Counted from the first letter of the stretch, positions 24,419 through 34,968 are shown. The stretch is DNA of 64,000 bases from Arthrobacter sp. Leaf337 (GCF_001423745.1 NZ_LMPC01000001.1:249923-313922), one strand, 5' to 3'. A program made the numbers and translations. Notes: generated by a model not told the origin, from the sequence alone.

Positions 24419-24459
24419 TAACACCAGAATCACTAGTCGCTCCATGCACACTGGTGTTA
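24419..24459 (+). promoter_or_regulatory. Inverted repeat TAACACCAG/CTGGTGTTA
   Basis: Exact 9-bp arms at 24419-24427 and 24451-24459 are separated by 23 bases (centres 32 bp, about three helical turns). They lie in the 294-base tadA/GH25 divergent region, which otherwise holds one DnaA-box and no gene that I can see. An operator bound by a dimer pair is possible. Confidence 0.45.
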
Positions 24460-24573
24460 TGGTAGGCGCGTTAAGTCAGACATATCTCACAGTTCGGTTC
24501 TTCCTGCGGGATTCAGCTGTAGATGCGATCTATGACCTGTTCTTCGGGGCATGTCATTATTCCGGAGCGAAAA

Positions 24574-27066
24574 ATGAAGCGGAACCCAGCACCCTTCCCA
24601 CCCAACCATTGCATCCGGTTGGGGTCGCTACTGCTGGCTATGGCCTTGCTGACGGGTCCGGGGCTTGCCGTTCCGGCCAACGCCGTTGAACCGGAACCGA
24701 CGGCAACCTCGGCCGCTCCTACGGAAACCGCATCGCCGGCACCGGCGGCTTCTTCTATTGCATCTCCCGCTCCGGCGGCGGTCGGGACACAGGCAGCGTC
24801 GCCCGCCCCCGCCGTCGCCACTGCCGAATCGGGCACCACAGCAGAACCCACCGCCACTGTTCCGGACCCGAACTCAGACGCCGGCCGCGCAGCCATGGCG
24901 ACGGCCGTCGGTCCCGGAGGGGCGGAGATGGGCCAGCGGTCCGCACGCGTCACAGGCTCCGCCAAACTGTTGCAGGGCACCAAGTCATTGACGACGCAAT
25001 CACTCGAAACCCAGGGCACGTGGTCCCCGACGTTCGGCGTCAAGGGACTGGACGTCAGCGCCTACCAGTCCAGCGTTGACTGGCTGCAGCAATGGAACAT
25101 GGGTGTCAGGTTCGCCTACGTCAAAGCATCCGAGGGGAACTACTACACCAACCCCTCGTACAGCTCCCAGTACAACGGCTCGCGGAACGTCGGTATGATC
25201 CGCGGCGCCTATCACTTCGCCATCCCGAACTGGTCCTCAGGGGCCGACCAGGCCCGTTACTTCGTTCAGAACGGCGGCGGCTGGAGCCCCGACGGCTACA
25301 CCCTCCCTCCCGTCCTGGATTTCGAATTCAACCCTTATGAGGGACGGACCATCAACGGGTTCTACTTTGGCAACACCTGCTACGGAATGTCACCGGCGCA
25401 GCTGACCAGCTGGGTGCGGGACTTCGGCAACACCATGCTGGCCCTGACCGGGCGGCTCCCCATGATTTATACCAATACCTCATGGTGGAAACAGTGCACG
25501 GCAGACGCGGCAGGTTTCGCCGATTACCCGCTGTGGATCGCCGCCTACCCGAGTTCCGCCACGAACGATGCCGGACCGGTTCCGTCCAGCTGGGACACCT
25601 ACAGCATGTGGCAGTACAGCAGCACAGGACCCTTCGCCGGCGATTCGAACGTCTGGAACGGCGACTATGCTTCCCTTTCGCTGTTCACGGGCACGCGGCC
25701 TCAAGGCTCGTTCGACACGGCTACGATCGAGCGCACCGGCACCACTACCGCCCTGAAGATTCGGGGGTGGGCACTGGACCGGGCATTGCCGGGCGCCACC
25801 ACGGAAGTGCATGCCTACGTGACGGCACCGAACGGGACGAAGACCCTGTATGAGTTCCCGGCAACAACGTACCGGCCCGACGTCAATCAGGTTCTCGGTC
25901 TGGGCGATTACCACGGCTTCGACAACCAGATTCCGATTAAGGTTTCCGGAAAATACACCATCTGTGTCTACGCCATCGGCAAGTTCATCAACCCCGGCAT
26001 AGGCTGCAAGTCGCTCACGGTGGACGGTGCCGAACCGCCAATCGGCAGCCTGGACGAAGTGTCCGAACAGCGGTCTCCGGACAAGGAGTCGCTGAAGGTA
26101 CGGGGCTGGGCCGTGGACATGAGCCGTCCCTCGGTTACCGCCGAAGTTCATGCCTACCTCTACGGCCCGGACGGGAGCAGCACGCTCTACAAGATCCCTG
26201 CAAATACTTCGCGGCCGGATGTGGACCGGATATATTCCGTCGGCTCCAACCACGGTTTCGAAACCAATATCGACATCAAGAAGGCGGGCAACTACAAGCT
26301 CTGCGCCTATGCGATCGGCCTTTACCTCCACTCGGAACTTGGCTGCCGGTCCGTTAGCATCGCTCCGGGCACGACGCCCGTAGGCACCCTCGATGCGGTC
26401 AGCGTCAAGAAGACCAGCACCCAGGCATCCCTCAGCGTCCGCGGGTGGGCGATCGACTACGGGAACACTTCCGCCCAGATCCCGGTGCACGCCTACGTCC
26501 TGGCACCCGACGGCACCAGCACACTGCATGAGTTCACGGCGTCAAAGCCCCGCGCTGACGTCAACAAGGTTCTCGGCGTGCCGGGCGATCACGGCTATGA
26601 AGCCGACCTCCCCATCAAAGGTCCCGGCAAGTACAGGGTGTGCACCTACGCCATAGCCCTCAGCCCGGTCTCCCCCGGCAACCCCCTCCTCGGCTGCGGC
26701 TATATCGACGCCGGCTTCAGCGCCAGCCCGATCGGCTACCTGGACTCGGTGGGGATCGAAACGGTTAATGGCGTTGCCTCTGTCGTTGCTGCAGGCTGGA
26801 CCGTGGACCGCGACGTGCCGACGGAATCCCTGAGCGTTCACACCTATGTCACAGCGCCGGACGGAAGCACCACCAACTTCGCGGTGATGGCCAACCAGCC
26901 GCGGCCGGACGTGAACCAGATACTCGGGATCAGCGGCAACCACGGGTACACGGCTAAGAAGGCAATTAGCCAGCGCGGCAACTACCGAATCTGCACGTAC
27001 GCCATCGCGGCCTCGCCGTTCACCACCGGCAACTCGCTGCTGGGCTGCAAAAACATCTCGTACTGA
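24574..27066 (+). CDS. Secreted GH25 lysozyme with four C-terminal repeat modules
   Basis: This exported peptidoglycan hydrolase has 830 residues. The signal peptide covers about 1-40 (LGSLLLAMALLTGPGLAVPANA), then an Ala/Pro/Thr-rich linker to about 130. The GH25 domain (about 155-370) has the first catalytic-site Asp in GLDVSAYQ (Asp160) and the D-F-E motif in VLDFEFNP (Asp249, Glu251). The C-terminus (about 375-830) is four tandem modules of about 110 residues. Each has a GWAxD strand, VHAYV..PDG, RPDVN, HGF/Y and Y-x2-C-x-YAI...LGC, with two conserved Cys that could pair. The start ATG 24574 has GGAG 8 bases upstream; a longer frame from 24523 lacks a ribosome site. Confidence 0.9.
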   Translation: MKRNPAPFPPNHCIRLGSLLLAMALLTGPGLAVPANAVEPEPTATSAAPTETASPAPAASSIASPAPAAVGTQAASPAPAVATAESGTTAEPTATVPDPNSDAGRAAMATAVGPGGAEMGQRSARVTGSAKLLQGTKSLTTQSLETQGTWSPTFGVKGLDVSAYQSSVDWLQQWNMGVRFAYVKASEGNYYTNPSYSSQYNGSRNVGMIRGAYHFAIPNWSSGADQARYFVQNGGGWSPDGYTLPPVLDFEFNPYEGRTINGFYFGNTCYGMSPAQLTSWVRDFGNTMLALTGRLPMIYTNTSWWKQCTADAAGFADYPLWIAAYPSSATNDAGPVPSSWDTYSMWQYSSTGPFAGDSNVWNGDYASLSLFTGTRPQGSFDTATIERTGTTTALKIRGWALDRALPGATTEVHAYVTAPNGTKTLYEFPATTYRPDVNQVLGLGDYHGFDNQIPIKVSGKYTICVYAIGKFINPGIGCKSLTVDGAEPPIGSLDEVSEQRSPDKESLKVRGWAVDMSRPSVTAEVHAYLYGPDGSSTLYKIPANTSRPDVDRIYSVGSNHGFETNIDIKKAGNYKLCAYAIGLYLHSELGCRSVSIAPGTTPVGTLDAVSVKKTSTQASLSVRGWAIDYGNTSAQIPVHAYVLAPDGTSTLHEFTASKPRADVNKVLGVPGDHGYEADLPIKGPGKYRVCTYAIALSPVSPGNPLLGCGYIDAGFSASPIGYLDSVGIETVNGVASVVAAGWTVDRDVPTESLSVHTYVTAPDGSTTNFAVMANQPRPDVNQILGISGNHGYTAKKAISQRGNYRICTYAIAASPFTTGNSLLGCKNISY

Positions 27067-27185
27067 GACGGGGGGTTGGAGCGGCACGGTTCCTGGGCGC
27101 CGCAGCACGCGAGGTAGGATTCAAACTGGCCTAAAGCCGACTCGCATGGGCCACATGCTTGGACCCATAGGATCGGAGATCTCGC

Positions 27186-28448
27186 GTGGCTTCGAAAGCT
27201 GCACCCGCTTTGTTCCGCCGTTTTGGCGGTTTCGCAACATCGCTCGTGTTCTCTACCGTCATCAATCTGCTCGCCATCCCGTTCGTTATTTCCACGTTGG
27301 GCAAGGAGACCTGGGGCGAACTGGCATTGGCCCAGGCCACGGCAGCAATTTTCGGGATCGCTGTCGCCTTCGGCTGGGGAACCGTCGGGGCCGCCCTCGT
27401 GGCATCACTCCCCGAGCGGGAGCGCCCACAAATGTTCCTCGACTCCCTGGTCAGCAGGGCCTATCTCTTCCTGTTCGCCGCGCCCGTGATGTACTTCGTA
27501 ATGCTGCTGATGGGCAAAATCGATCCCCCGGTGGCAGCCCTGGCGTCAGTGGCCTACGTTCTGCCGTTCGTCGGTGCCTCGTGGTTCTTCATCGGCCAGG
27601 CAAAACCGTGGAAGCTGTTCCTCTGTGACGTGCTCCCCCAGGGGCTGGGCATCGTGGCCGGCGTTGTGCTGATCCAGTTCTTCCCACAGCCGGTCATATT
27701 TGTGCTGGCACTGCTGGTCTTCAACCTGCTGGCAGTCGTCATTGGCGCGGGCGGCGCACTCTCACGCGCAGGGCATCCCGTGAAGGCGGATCTCCGCATC
27801 GTCCCCGCCATGAAACGCCTCCGCGACCAGAAATACGGCGTGATCGCAGCGGGCACGGGAAGCCTCAACAGCAACCTGCCGCTGCTCGCGGTGGGCCAAG
27901 TGGTTGCTGCCGCACTCCCCCAATACGCCCTGGCGGACAAGCTTTTCCGCTTTGCTGTCGCCGGGTTCGGTCCCATCCTCCAGGTGATTCAGGGGTGGAT
28001 TCCGGAGGCCGGACCGGCCAAAAGCTCCCATCGGATCCGCACCGTGGCCAGGATTGCCCCGATAGTCGGCCTGCTTGCCGGAGTCCTCCTGGCGCTCCTC
28101 ACCCCATGGGCGAGCCCGCTGTTCTCCAGCGGAGTCATCACTATCGACTATAGCCTCAGCATCCCCTTTGGACTGATCCTGGCTGGCGTCATTGTGGCCC
28201 AGGTGGTGGGACTCGCCTGCCTCATTCCGCTTGGCAAGGGAGCCGCCCTGGCGAAGTCGACAGCCATCGGCGCAGCCTTCAATGTTCCGATGATGTTCAT
28301 CCTCGGCATCTTCTACGGCGCCCCCGGCGTCGCCTGGGCGGTCGGCCTCGCCGAACTTGTCGTCGCCGGCTACCAGATCATGGTGGTCCGTGACAGCCTC
28401 AAGCACCTCGTCCAACCGCCGGTCCCAACCGCGGAACAGCCACACTAG
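27186..28448 (+). CDS. Polysaccharide flippase (Wzx/MATE-like)
   Basis: The 420-residue integral membrane protein has about 12 hydrophobic helices and the N-terminal pattern of oligosaccharide-lipid flippases (FGGFATSLVFSTVINLLAIPFVISTLGKETWGELALAQA shortened here to its hallmark TLGKETWGELALAQA). It would move a polyprenyl-linked oligosaccharide across the membrane. Start GTG 27186 with GGAG upstream. It begins the surface-glycan region and converges on the next GT2 gene with an 8-base gap. Confidence 0.8.
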   Translation: MASKAAPALFRRFGGFATSLVFSTVINLLAIPFVISTLGKETWGELALAQATAAIFGIAVAFGWGTVGAALVASLPERERPQMFLDSLVSRAYLFLFAAPVMYFVMLLMGKIDPPVAALASVAYVLPFVGASWFFIGQAKPWKLFLCDVLPQGLGIVAGVVLIQFFPQPVIFVLALLVFNLLAVVIGAGGALSRAGHPVKADLRIVPAMKRLRDQKYGVIAAGTGSLNSNLPLLAVGQVVAAALPQYALADKLFRFAVAGFGPILQVIQGWIPEAGPAKSSHRIRTVARIAPIVGLLAGVLLALLTPWASPLFSSGVITIDYSLSIPFGLILAGVIVAQVVGLACLIPLGKGAALAKSTAIGAAFNVPMMFILGIFYGAPGVAWAVGLAELVVAGYQIMVVRDSLKHLVQPPVPTAEQPH

Positions 28449-28456
28449 GCCGGCAG

Positions 28457-29449
28457 TTACTTCCGGCGCCCCTTAGTGAAGAGTTCAACCGGAACGCCGG
28501 CTACAAACTCGACGAAGCACGGCAAGGCAATGTCGCCGCTTCGCAGGCCCGAGACAAGCGCACGCGAGGTAGGCACCCAGCCGTGGCCTGTTTCGAATAC
28601 AGCCACGCCACTCTCCAGTCCGGGAGTGCCCGCAGCAACGCGTTCCCGCAGGGCATCAGCCATGACCCGTCGCCATCCGAAGCTCAGGTCGTTGGCCGTC
28701 CTGAGCATGGCGAGCGGGCTGCTGCTCCCCTGAAATTTCCGGGAAAGGGCAGTTACATGTTCGAAGGACTTGGCGATGCTCTTCCGGCCGCCGACCTCGC
28801 CGAGGACATTGCCGCCGTGCTGGACATAGTCCTGGACAACGTCTTCGACAACGAGCGCACCGCCGGTTGCTTTGGCGCAGACGGCCAGCCAGTGGTCATG
28901 TACCTGCGAGATGGTGTTCAAACGGGGGAATGGCAGCGCCAGGTCAAGAAGGTCCCGGCGGAAAACGCAAAGGCTTCCTGTCACCTGGTTCTGGGCAAGG
29001 AGCGCATCCAGACCGACATTTTTGCGCTGCGTTGATTCGGTCACCACCTCGTTGGCGGGCAGCCGGACAACGCGTGCCTGCGCGGCCACAAGGCTGACGT
29101 CGTTCAAATGCGGCAGCATCGATTCAATCTTCGACGGATACCAGGAGTCGTCCTGGTCCGACAACGCGACCCATGCTGCTTCGGCAGGAACATGCTGCAG
29201 GACGCGTTCGAAGTTGCCGTAGAACCCAAGCCTGTCCTCGAACCCGAGAACCCGAAACCGCTCGTCGCCGCCGAGTTCACGGTCCACGAAGTCACGAACT
29301 TCGGCGAAGCCGCCGTCCGCCGAAATGAGGCATTGGAACTGCGAGTGTGTCTGGTTCTGGATGGATCGAAGCTGGGTCCTGAACAGTTCCCAGTCCGGCT
29401 GGTACGCCGCCAGGGCGACCACACCGAAGGTCGTCGAATCGAAGCGCAT
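28457..29449 (-). CDS. Glycosyltransferase family 2
   Basis: The 330-residue GT-A enzyme has the N-terminal nucleotide-sugar fold (VVALAAYQPDWELFRTQLRSI), an ISADGG block and the acidic metal motif SDQDDSWYP, typical of rhamnosyl-type GT2 transferases. The C-terminal half is helical. The ATG at 29449 lies 12 bases after the rmlCD stop with no clear Shine-Dalgarno, so coupled translation is likely. It ends the rmlB-rmlCD-GT2 unit. Confidence 0.85.
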   Translation of the reverse strand: MRFDSTTFGVVALAAYQPDWELFRTQLRSIQNQTHSQFQCLISADGGFAEVRDFVDRELGGDERFRVLGFEDRLGFYGNFERVLQHVPAEAAWVALSDQDDSWYPSKIESMLPHLNDVSLVAAQARVVRLPANEVVTESTQRKNVGLDALLAQNQVTGSLCVFRRDLLDLALPFPRLNTISQVHDHWLAVCAKATGGALVVEDVVQDYVQHGGNVLGEVGGRKSIAKSFEHVTALSRKFQGSSSPLAMLRTANDLSFGWRRVMADALRERVAAGTPGLESGVAVFETGHGWVPTSRALVSGLRSGDIALPCFVEFVAGVPVELFTKGRRK

Positions 29450-29460
29450 GGATCGGACCG

Positions 29461-30885
29461 CTATTCCGCGGCCGTCCGACGGCCGAGGTACGTTTCCAGA
29501 ACGTCCCGGGAAGGCCTCGGCTTGAAACCCGAGTTCTTGATTTTGGTCAGGTCCAACACGCTGTTCAGCGGCCGGGGCGCGGCGGCCTTGCCTTTGAAGT
29601 ACTCTTCGGTGCTGACACCGGTAACAGCGGTGCGCGGCTGTCCCGAGAGCTCGTACACGTCCGCGGCGATGTCGGCCCACGACTGCGGTTCGCCGTCATT
29701 GCTCAGGTTGTAGGTGCCGTAGTCGGCGCCCGACTCCAGGAGGTGCTGGATGCCTGCAGCGATGTCTTCGGTGAAGCTGAGCCGGCCGATCTGGTCGTTG
29801 ACCACGGACGGTTCGATGCCGCGGCCGGCAAGGGATGCCATGGTGCGGACGAAGTTGTTGCCTTCACCGATGACCCAGCTGGTCCGCACGATGTAGTGGC
29901 GGGGAACCACGCTGACGACGGCGTCGCCGGCCGCCTTGGTCTGGCCGTAGACGCCCAGCGGTGTGAAGGGCTCAGTTTCGTCGTGGCTCTCGCGTACGCC
30001 GTCAAAGACGTAGTCCGAGGAGACATGGACCAGAGTGAGGTCATGTTCGACGGCGGTGCGGGCCAGCCGTGAAACGGCGGCGACGTTGACGGCCCAGGCA
30101 GCTGCCCGGCCTTCCGCGGTTTCCGCGGTGTCGACGGCCGTGTAGGCGGCGGCGTTGATGATGGTTGAGTAGTTCTTCCAGTTCCGCTCCGTGAAGGAAG
30201 CTTCGCTGCCCAGATCGAATCCGGCGCGGCCGGCGAACTCGACGGTCGCGTCGCCGTCGTACAGTTCCCGCAGTGCTTTGCCGAGCTGACCGTCGGCACC
30301 GACCACGAGGGTCTTCTTCGCCGGCATCGGCACGACGTCCGCGAGGCGGGGGTGGGCCTTGTCCTTGTCGGAAAGCTCAGCCTCCTCCAGCGGGACGGGC
30401 CAGGCGATTCCGGCCGTCTCGTCCGCGAGGTTCAGGAACGTGTACTGCCCCTGGGCGTCCGCGGACCAGTGGTCGTTAACCAGGTAGGTGTAGGCGGTGT
30501 TGTCTTCCAGAGTCTGGAAGGCGTTGCCCACGCCGCGGGGGATGAAGATTGCCTGGCTCGGGTCCAGTTCAGTTGTGAAGACGGCCCCAAAGGACGGCCC
30601 TTCGCGGAGGTCCACCCAGGCGCCGAAGATCTTGCCGGTGGCCACGGAAATGAACTTGTCCCACGGTTCGGCGTGGATGCCGCGGGTGGTGCCGGCTTTT
30701 TCGTTGAACGAAATGTTGTTCTGCACCGGGCGGAAGTCCGGCAGCCCGAGGGCCACCATTTTCTCCCGCTGCCAGTTTTCCTTGAACCAGCCTCGGTTGT
30801 CACCGTGGACCGGCAGGTCGTAGAGAACGACGCCGGGGATCGGGGTTTCGTGCGCGGTCAGCTTCTTGGAGAACTCGATCGACAT
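29461..30885 (-). CDS. rmlCD: Fused dTDP-4-dehydrorhamnose 3,5-epimerase / reductase
   Basis: The 474-residue protein covers the last two steps of dTDP-L-rhamnose synthesis. The N-terminal half (about 1-190) is an RmlC cupin (GWFKENWQREKM, NISFNEKAGTTRGIHAEPWDKF, AIFIPRGVGNAFQ). The C-terminal half (about 195-474) is an RmlD short-chain reductase (LVVGADGQLGKAL, INAAAYTAVDTAE, SSDYVFDG, YGQTKAAGD with catalytic Tyr/Lys, RTSWVIG). The fusion is common in Micrococcales. It starts 3 bases after the rmlB stop. Confidence 0.93.
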   Translation of the reverse strand: MSIEFSKKLTAHETPIPGVVLYDLPVHGDNRGWFKENWQREKMVALGLPDFRPVQNNISFNEKAGTTRGIHAEPWDKFISVATGKIFGAWVDLREGPSFGAVFTTELDPSQAIFIPRGVGNAFQTLEDNTAYTYLVNDHWSADAQGQYTFLNLADETAGIAWPVPLEEAELSDKDKAHPRLADVVPMPAKKTLVVGADGQLGKALRELYDGDATVEFAGRAGFDLGSEASFTERNWKNYSTIINAAAYTAVDTAETAEGRAAAWAVNVAAVSRLARTAVEHDLTLVHVSSDYVFDGVRESHDETEPFTPLGVYGQTKAAGDAVVSVVPRHYIVRTSWVIGEGNNFVRTMASLAGRGIEPSVVNDQIGRLSFTEDIAAGIQHLLESGADYGTYNLSNDGEPQSWADIAADVYELSGQPRTAVTGVSTEEYFKGKAAAPRPLNSVLDLTKIKNSGFKPRPSRDVLETYLGRRTAAE

Positions 30886-30888
30886 CGT

Positions 30889-31887
<999 letters not shown>

Positions 31888-31937
31888 TCAGCCAGCTTAC
31901 CGGTTGAGCAATGCCGTCCTAATCAGGACGGCACGCA

Positions 31938-32708
31938 TCAGGACGGCCGGTGAAGGCGGCGCCATGCCTGCCCGATGCAACGGAGCAGCATGATGCGTGC
32001 GCGAAGGATCACAGGCAGTGAGCGCCAGCTCCGCGGCGTGGCGTTGTCATCGTGGATCCTGCGCAGCAACGTTGACCCGTCCAAGTGCCGCATGGAGCCG
32101 GCCAGGTTTCCGCAGATGGCCAGCCATAGGTCGTGGGACTCGTTTACGTAGCGGGGAACGGGCGTGAACACCGAGAGCATGTCGCGCCGGAAACCCATAC
32201 CGCAGCCGTAATAAGCCCGGTATCCCACAAGGATTCCGAGGATATTTGATGCATGTCGCCGGCTGTCCTCGCCCCGGAGCCGCGGGATGTTCGGACGGGG
32301 GCCGCCTCCGAGCACGTCGAAATTGGACGCCACCACCCTTGATGTCTGAAGCGCACCAAGCATGAGGTCAAGCCTGCCCGGCACCCAGACGTCATCCTGG
32401 TCGGCGAGCAGAATGTATTGTCCCTTCGATGCCAGGGCGGCCTGTTCAAATGACCGGACGTAACCTTGGTTCACAGCCGCTTCAATCAGGCGGATCCGTA
32501 CGTCGTGGAAGGTCCGGATTTGCTCGACAGTGTCGTCAGGTGAGGCGTCGTCTACGATTACCAACTCATCGTCCGGGCCGAGCTGGGCAAGGATGGATTC
32601 GAGCTGCTCCCTGATGTAGCGCCCGCCCCGGTAGCTCGCGAGGCAGACACTTACCCTCGTTTCCCCGTTGCCTGTGGTGCCCGGGACGTCCGTAGGATCT
32701 GTTCTCAA
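31938..32708 (-). CDS. Glycosyltransferase family 2
   Basis: The 256-residue GT2 enzyme has VSVCLASYRGGRYIREQLES, LVIVDDASPDDT and LLADQDDVWVPGRL (DQDD metal site), the pattern of rhamnosyltransferases adding to wall or O-antigen glycans. The start is TTG at 32708, supported by GGAAGGA 6 bases upstream; no better ATG/GTG is present. It points away from rmlB in the same direction and may use the dTDP-rhamnose made next door. Confidence 0.84.
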   Translation of the reverse strand: MRTDPTDVPGTTGNGETRVSVCLASYRGGRYIREQLESILAQLGPDDELVIVDDASPDDTVEQIRTFHDVRIRLIEAAVNQGYVRSFEQAALASKGQYILLADQDDVWVPGRLDLMLGALQTSRVVASNFDVLGGGPRPNIPRLRGEDSRRHASNILGILVGYRAYYGCGMGFRRDMLSVFTPVPRYVNESHDLWLAICGNLAGSMRHLDGSTLLRRIHDDNATPRSWRSLPVILRARIMLLRCIGQAWRRLHRPS

Positions 32709-32840
32709 TCTGGTCCTTCCGCCTGCCCGAGATAGTTCCGTGGCTCGCCGGGTGACGTCCGGAGGGCCCGTCCCATCTTAGGCTGTACTACTTGGGCCTC
32801 TCCCCCGCGGCGCCGCCGCCGACCCGAATCATGGAATTGA

Positions 32841-32848
32841 TATAGTTT
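32841..32848 (+). promoter_or_regulatory. -10 region TATAGTTT of a probable leaderless GT2 gene
   Basis: TATAGT/TAGTTT lies 7-9 bases before ATG 32856, with GGACACC between and no ribosome-binding site. The spacing matches a leaderless start, as at hisN (TAGTTTGGAACC-ATG). Confidence 0.5.
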
Positions 32849-32855
32849 GGACACC

Positions 32856-33605
32856 ATGGAATCCACCCCCAATCCGCGCGTTCTGGTCATCATGCCTGCC
32901 TGGAATGAATCGGAAGCCGTCGGTAATACCGTGCGGGAAGTGCTGAACACAGACTCCCGGTACGACGTCCTAGTCGTCAACGACGGATCCACCGACAACA
33001 CTGCAGCCGTTGCCGCCGAGGCCGGTGCAACGGTGCTTAACCTTCCTTTCAATCTTGGCGTCGGCGGCGCCATGCGGGCAGGCTTCAAGTACGCACGCCG
33101 CTGCGGCTACCGCCAAGTGATCCAGGTGGATTCCGACGGCCAGCACGACCCGCGGAGCATCGACGAAGTCCTCGCAGGACTTGCCCATGCAGACATCTCA
33201 ATCGGCGCACGGTTCGCGGACCGCGGGGACTACAAGGTCACGGGCCCGCGGAAGTGGGCCATGCAGCTGCTCGCCAAGGTAATTTCCGGGCTGGCCAAGA
33301 CCCGCCTCACCGATGTGACCAGCGGATTCCGCGCCGCCAACGTACGCGCCGTTGACCAATACCTTGACCACTATCCGGCCGAATACCTGGGCGACACCAT
33401 CGACTCCCTCGTGGTCGCTATCCGCTCCGGTTGCACCGTGACGCAGGTGCCCGTGGAAATGCGTGCCCGGCAGGGCGGAAAGCCCAGCCACAATCCGGCC
33501 AAGGCCGCCATATACCTCGGAAGATCGGTGTTCGCCCTGTTGTTTGCCCTGACCCGGAAACGGTCCCATCTGGCTGTACCAGCTCCGCAAGCATCGGGAG
33601 CCTAA
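32856..33605 (+). CDS. DPM1-like glycosyltransferase family 2
   Basis: The 249-residue GT2 enzyme resembles dolichol/polyprenyl-phosphate sugar synthases: VLVIMPAWNESEAVGNTV, VVNDGSTDNTA, and the metal motif QVDSDGQHDP, with a C-terminal QVPVEMRARQGGKPSHN pattern. There is no C-terminal GtrA-type membrane domain. It would charge a polyprenyl phosphate with a sugar for use outside the membrane by GT-C enzymes. It is followed 3 bases later by a DUF2304 gene, a frequent pair. TTG 32847 is an alternative start, but ATG 32856 fits the -10. Confidence 0.85.
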   Translation: MESTPNPRVLVIMPAWNESEAVGNTVREVLNTDSRYDVLVVNDGSTDNTAAVAAEAGATVLNLPFNLGVGGAMRAGFKYARRCGYRQVIQVDSDGQHDPRSIDEVLAGLAHADISIGARFADRGDYKVTGPRKWAMQLLAKVISGLAKTRLTDVTSGFRAANVRAVDQYLDHYPAEYLGDTIDSLVVAIRSGCTVTQVPVEMRARQGGKPSHNPAKAAIYLGRSVFALLFALTRKRSHLAVPAPQASGA

Positions 33606-33608
33606 AGC

Positions 33609-34052
33609 ATGGGAAACATTGCTGCCTTCCTGCTTGCCTTGGCCATTGTTGGCCTTGTTGTCGAAATGCTCCGCCGGAAGAAACTCCGGGAAAAGTACGC
33701 CGCCCTCTGGCTGATCGTCGGCGTCGCCACACTTGTCCTTGCTGCCTTTCCCCGCCTGCTCAACATCGTGGCGGAGTTCGTCGGCGTCCAGCTGCCTTCC
33801 AACCTGCTCTTCGCCATGAGCATCCTCATGCTGCTGGGCGTGTGCCTCCACCTCTCGTGGGAAATCTCAGTCGTCGAAGACGAGACACGGACCCTGGCCG
33901 AGGAAGTGGCTATCCTGCGGGTTCAAGTGGAGGCCCTCAGCACTGCGGCCACCACTGACTCTCAGGTGCCCTCAGATTCGCTGGCAACAACCCCAGACAC
34001 CGCCGGACCCCACGCGGCGAAGCCCGACACACAACATAAAGGTTCGGATTAA
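33609..34052 (+). CDS. DUF2304 family small membrane protein
   Basis: The 147-residue protein has three helices (about 4-20, 35-55, 70-90) and an EKYAALWLIVG motif typical of DUF2304, then a hydrophilic coiled tail (VEDETRTLAEEVAILRVQVE) and a disordered end. DUF2304 genes usually accompany DPM1-like GT2 genes, as here. The function is not established; a partner or flippase role for polyprenyl-P-sugar is plausible. Confidence 0.8.
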   Translation: MGNIAAFLLALAIVGLVVEMLRRKKLREKYAALWLIVGVATLVLAAFPRLLNIVAEFVGVQLPSNLLFAMSILMLLGVCLHLSWEISVVEDETRTLAEEVAILRVQVEALSTAATTDSQVPSDSLATTPDTAGPHAAKPDTQHKGSD

Positions 34053-34055
34053 CAC

Positions 34056-34943
34056 ATGCCGCTGGATATTTTCATTCCCTACTGGGGCGATCCGGATTAC
34101 ATGAAGGAAACCGTCAACAGTGTCCTGGCCCAAGACAGCGATGACTGGCTCCTCACGGTCGTGGACGACGCGTACCCCGGCCATGAGATCAAAGACTTCA
34201 TGGCCGGAATCACCGATCCCCGCGTCAAGTACATCCGTAAGGACCAGAACGCAGGAATCACCGAGAACTACCGGACCTGCGTGGCCATGGCCACCGAAGA
34301 AGTGCTGGTGATCCTTGGCTGCGATGACGTCCTTCTGCCGAATTACGTCTCCACCATCCTTGATGCCCACAAGCGTTACCCCGGGGCGGCCTTGATCCAG
34401 CCTGGCGTCCAGGTCATAGACGAAGCGGGGCAGGTGGTGGTCACCCTCGTGGACACCGTCAAGCAGAAGCTCATCAAGCCCAGGGGCGGCGGGCGCCAGC
34501 TCGTCTCCGGCGAGGCCATCGCCTCCAACCTGATGCACGGTGACTGGCTCTACTGGCCGTCACTGGCCTTCCGGACGGACAAAATCCGGCAGGTGGACTT
34601 CCGGGACGGCTTCCCGATCATCCAGGATCTCGCCCTGATCATGGACATGATCTACAACGGTGACCAGCTCCTGATCGAGCCGACCGTCTGCTTCCAGTAC
34701 CGCAGGCACTCAAACAGCGCCTCGTCCACCAAGCTTGTGGACGGTTCCCGGTTCGCCGGAGAGCGGGAGTATTTCGCTGTAGCCGCTGCGCAGGCACAGG
34801 AGCTCGGATGGAATCGGGCTGCCCGCTCGGCACGCCTGAGGTTCACGTCGCGTGCGCATGCGGCATCCCTGCTGCCCAAGGCAGTGCTCAGCAAGAACTC
34901 CTCCGCCGTAAAGGCCCTGGTCCGCCACACCTTCGGCAAGTAA
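34056..34943 (+). CDS. Glycosyltransferase family 2
   Basis: The 295-residue GT2 enzyme has LDIFIPYWGDPDYMKETVNSV, TVVDDAYPGHEI and the metal-site ILGCDDVLLPNY. The C-terminal part contains VCFQYRRHSNSAS, a pattern seen in rhamnan/wall-glycan transferases. It follows DUF2304 by 3 bases and is followed after 25 bases by an epimerase, so the block 32856-36975 looks like one operon. Confidence 0.84.
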   Translation: MPLDIFIPYWGDPDYMKETVNSVLAQDSDDWLLTVVDDAYPGHEIKDFMAGITDPRVKYIRKDQNAGITENYRTCVAMATEEVLVILGCDDVLLPNYVSTILDAHKRYPGAALIQPGVQVIDEAGQVVVTLVDTVKQKLIKPRGGGRQLVSGEAIASNLMHGDWLYWPSLAFRTDKIRQVDFRDGFPIIQDLALIMDMIYNGDQLLIEPTVCFQYRRHSNSASSTKLVDGSRFAGEREYFAVAAAQAQELGWNRAARSARLRFTSRAHAASLLPKAVLSKNSSAVKALVRHTFGK

Positions 34944-34968
34944 CGCCGTTCGCTACGAAAGGTCCCAA

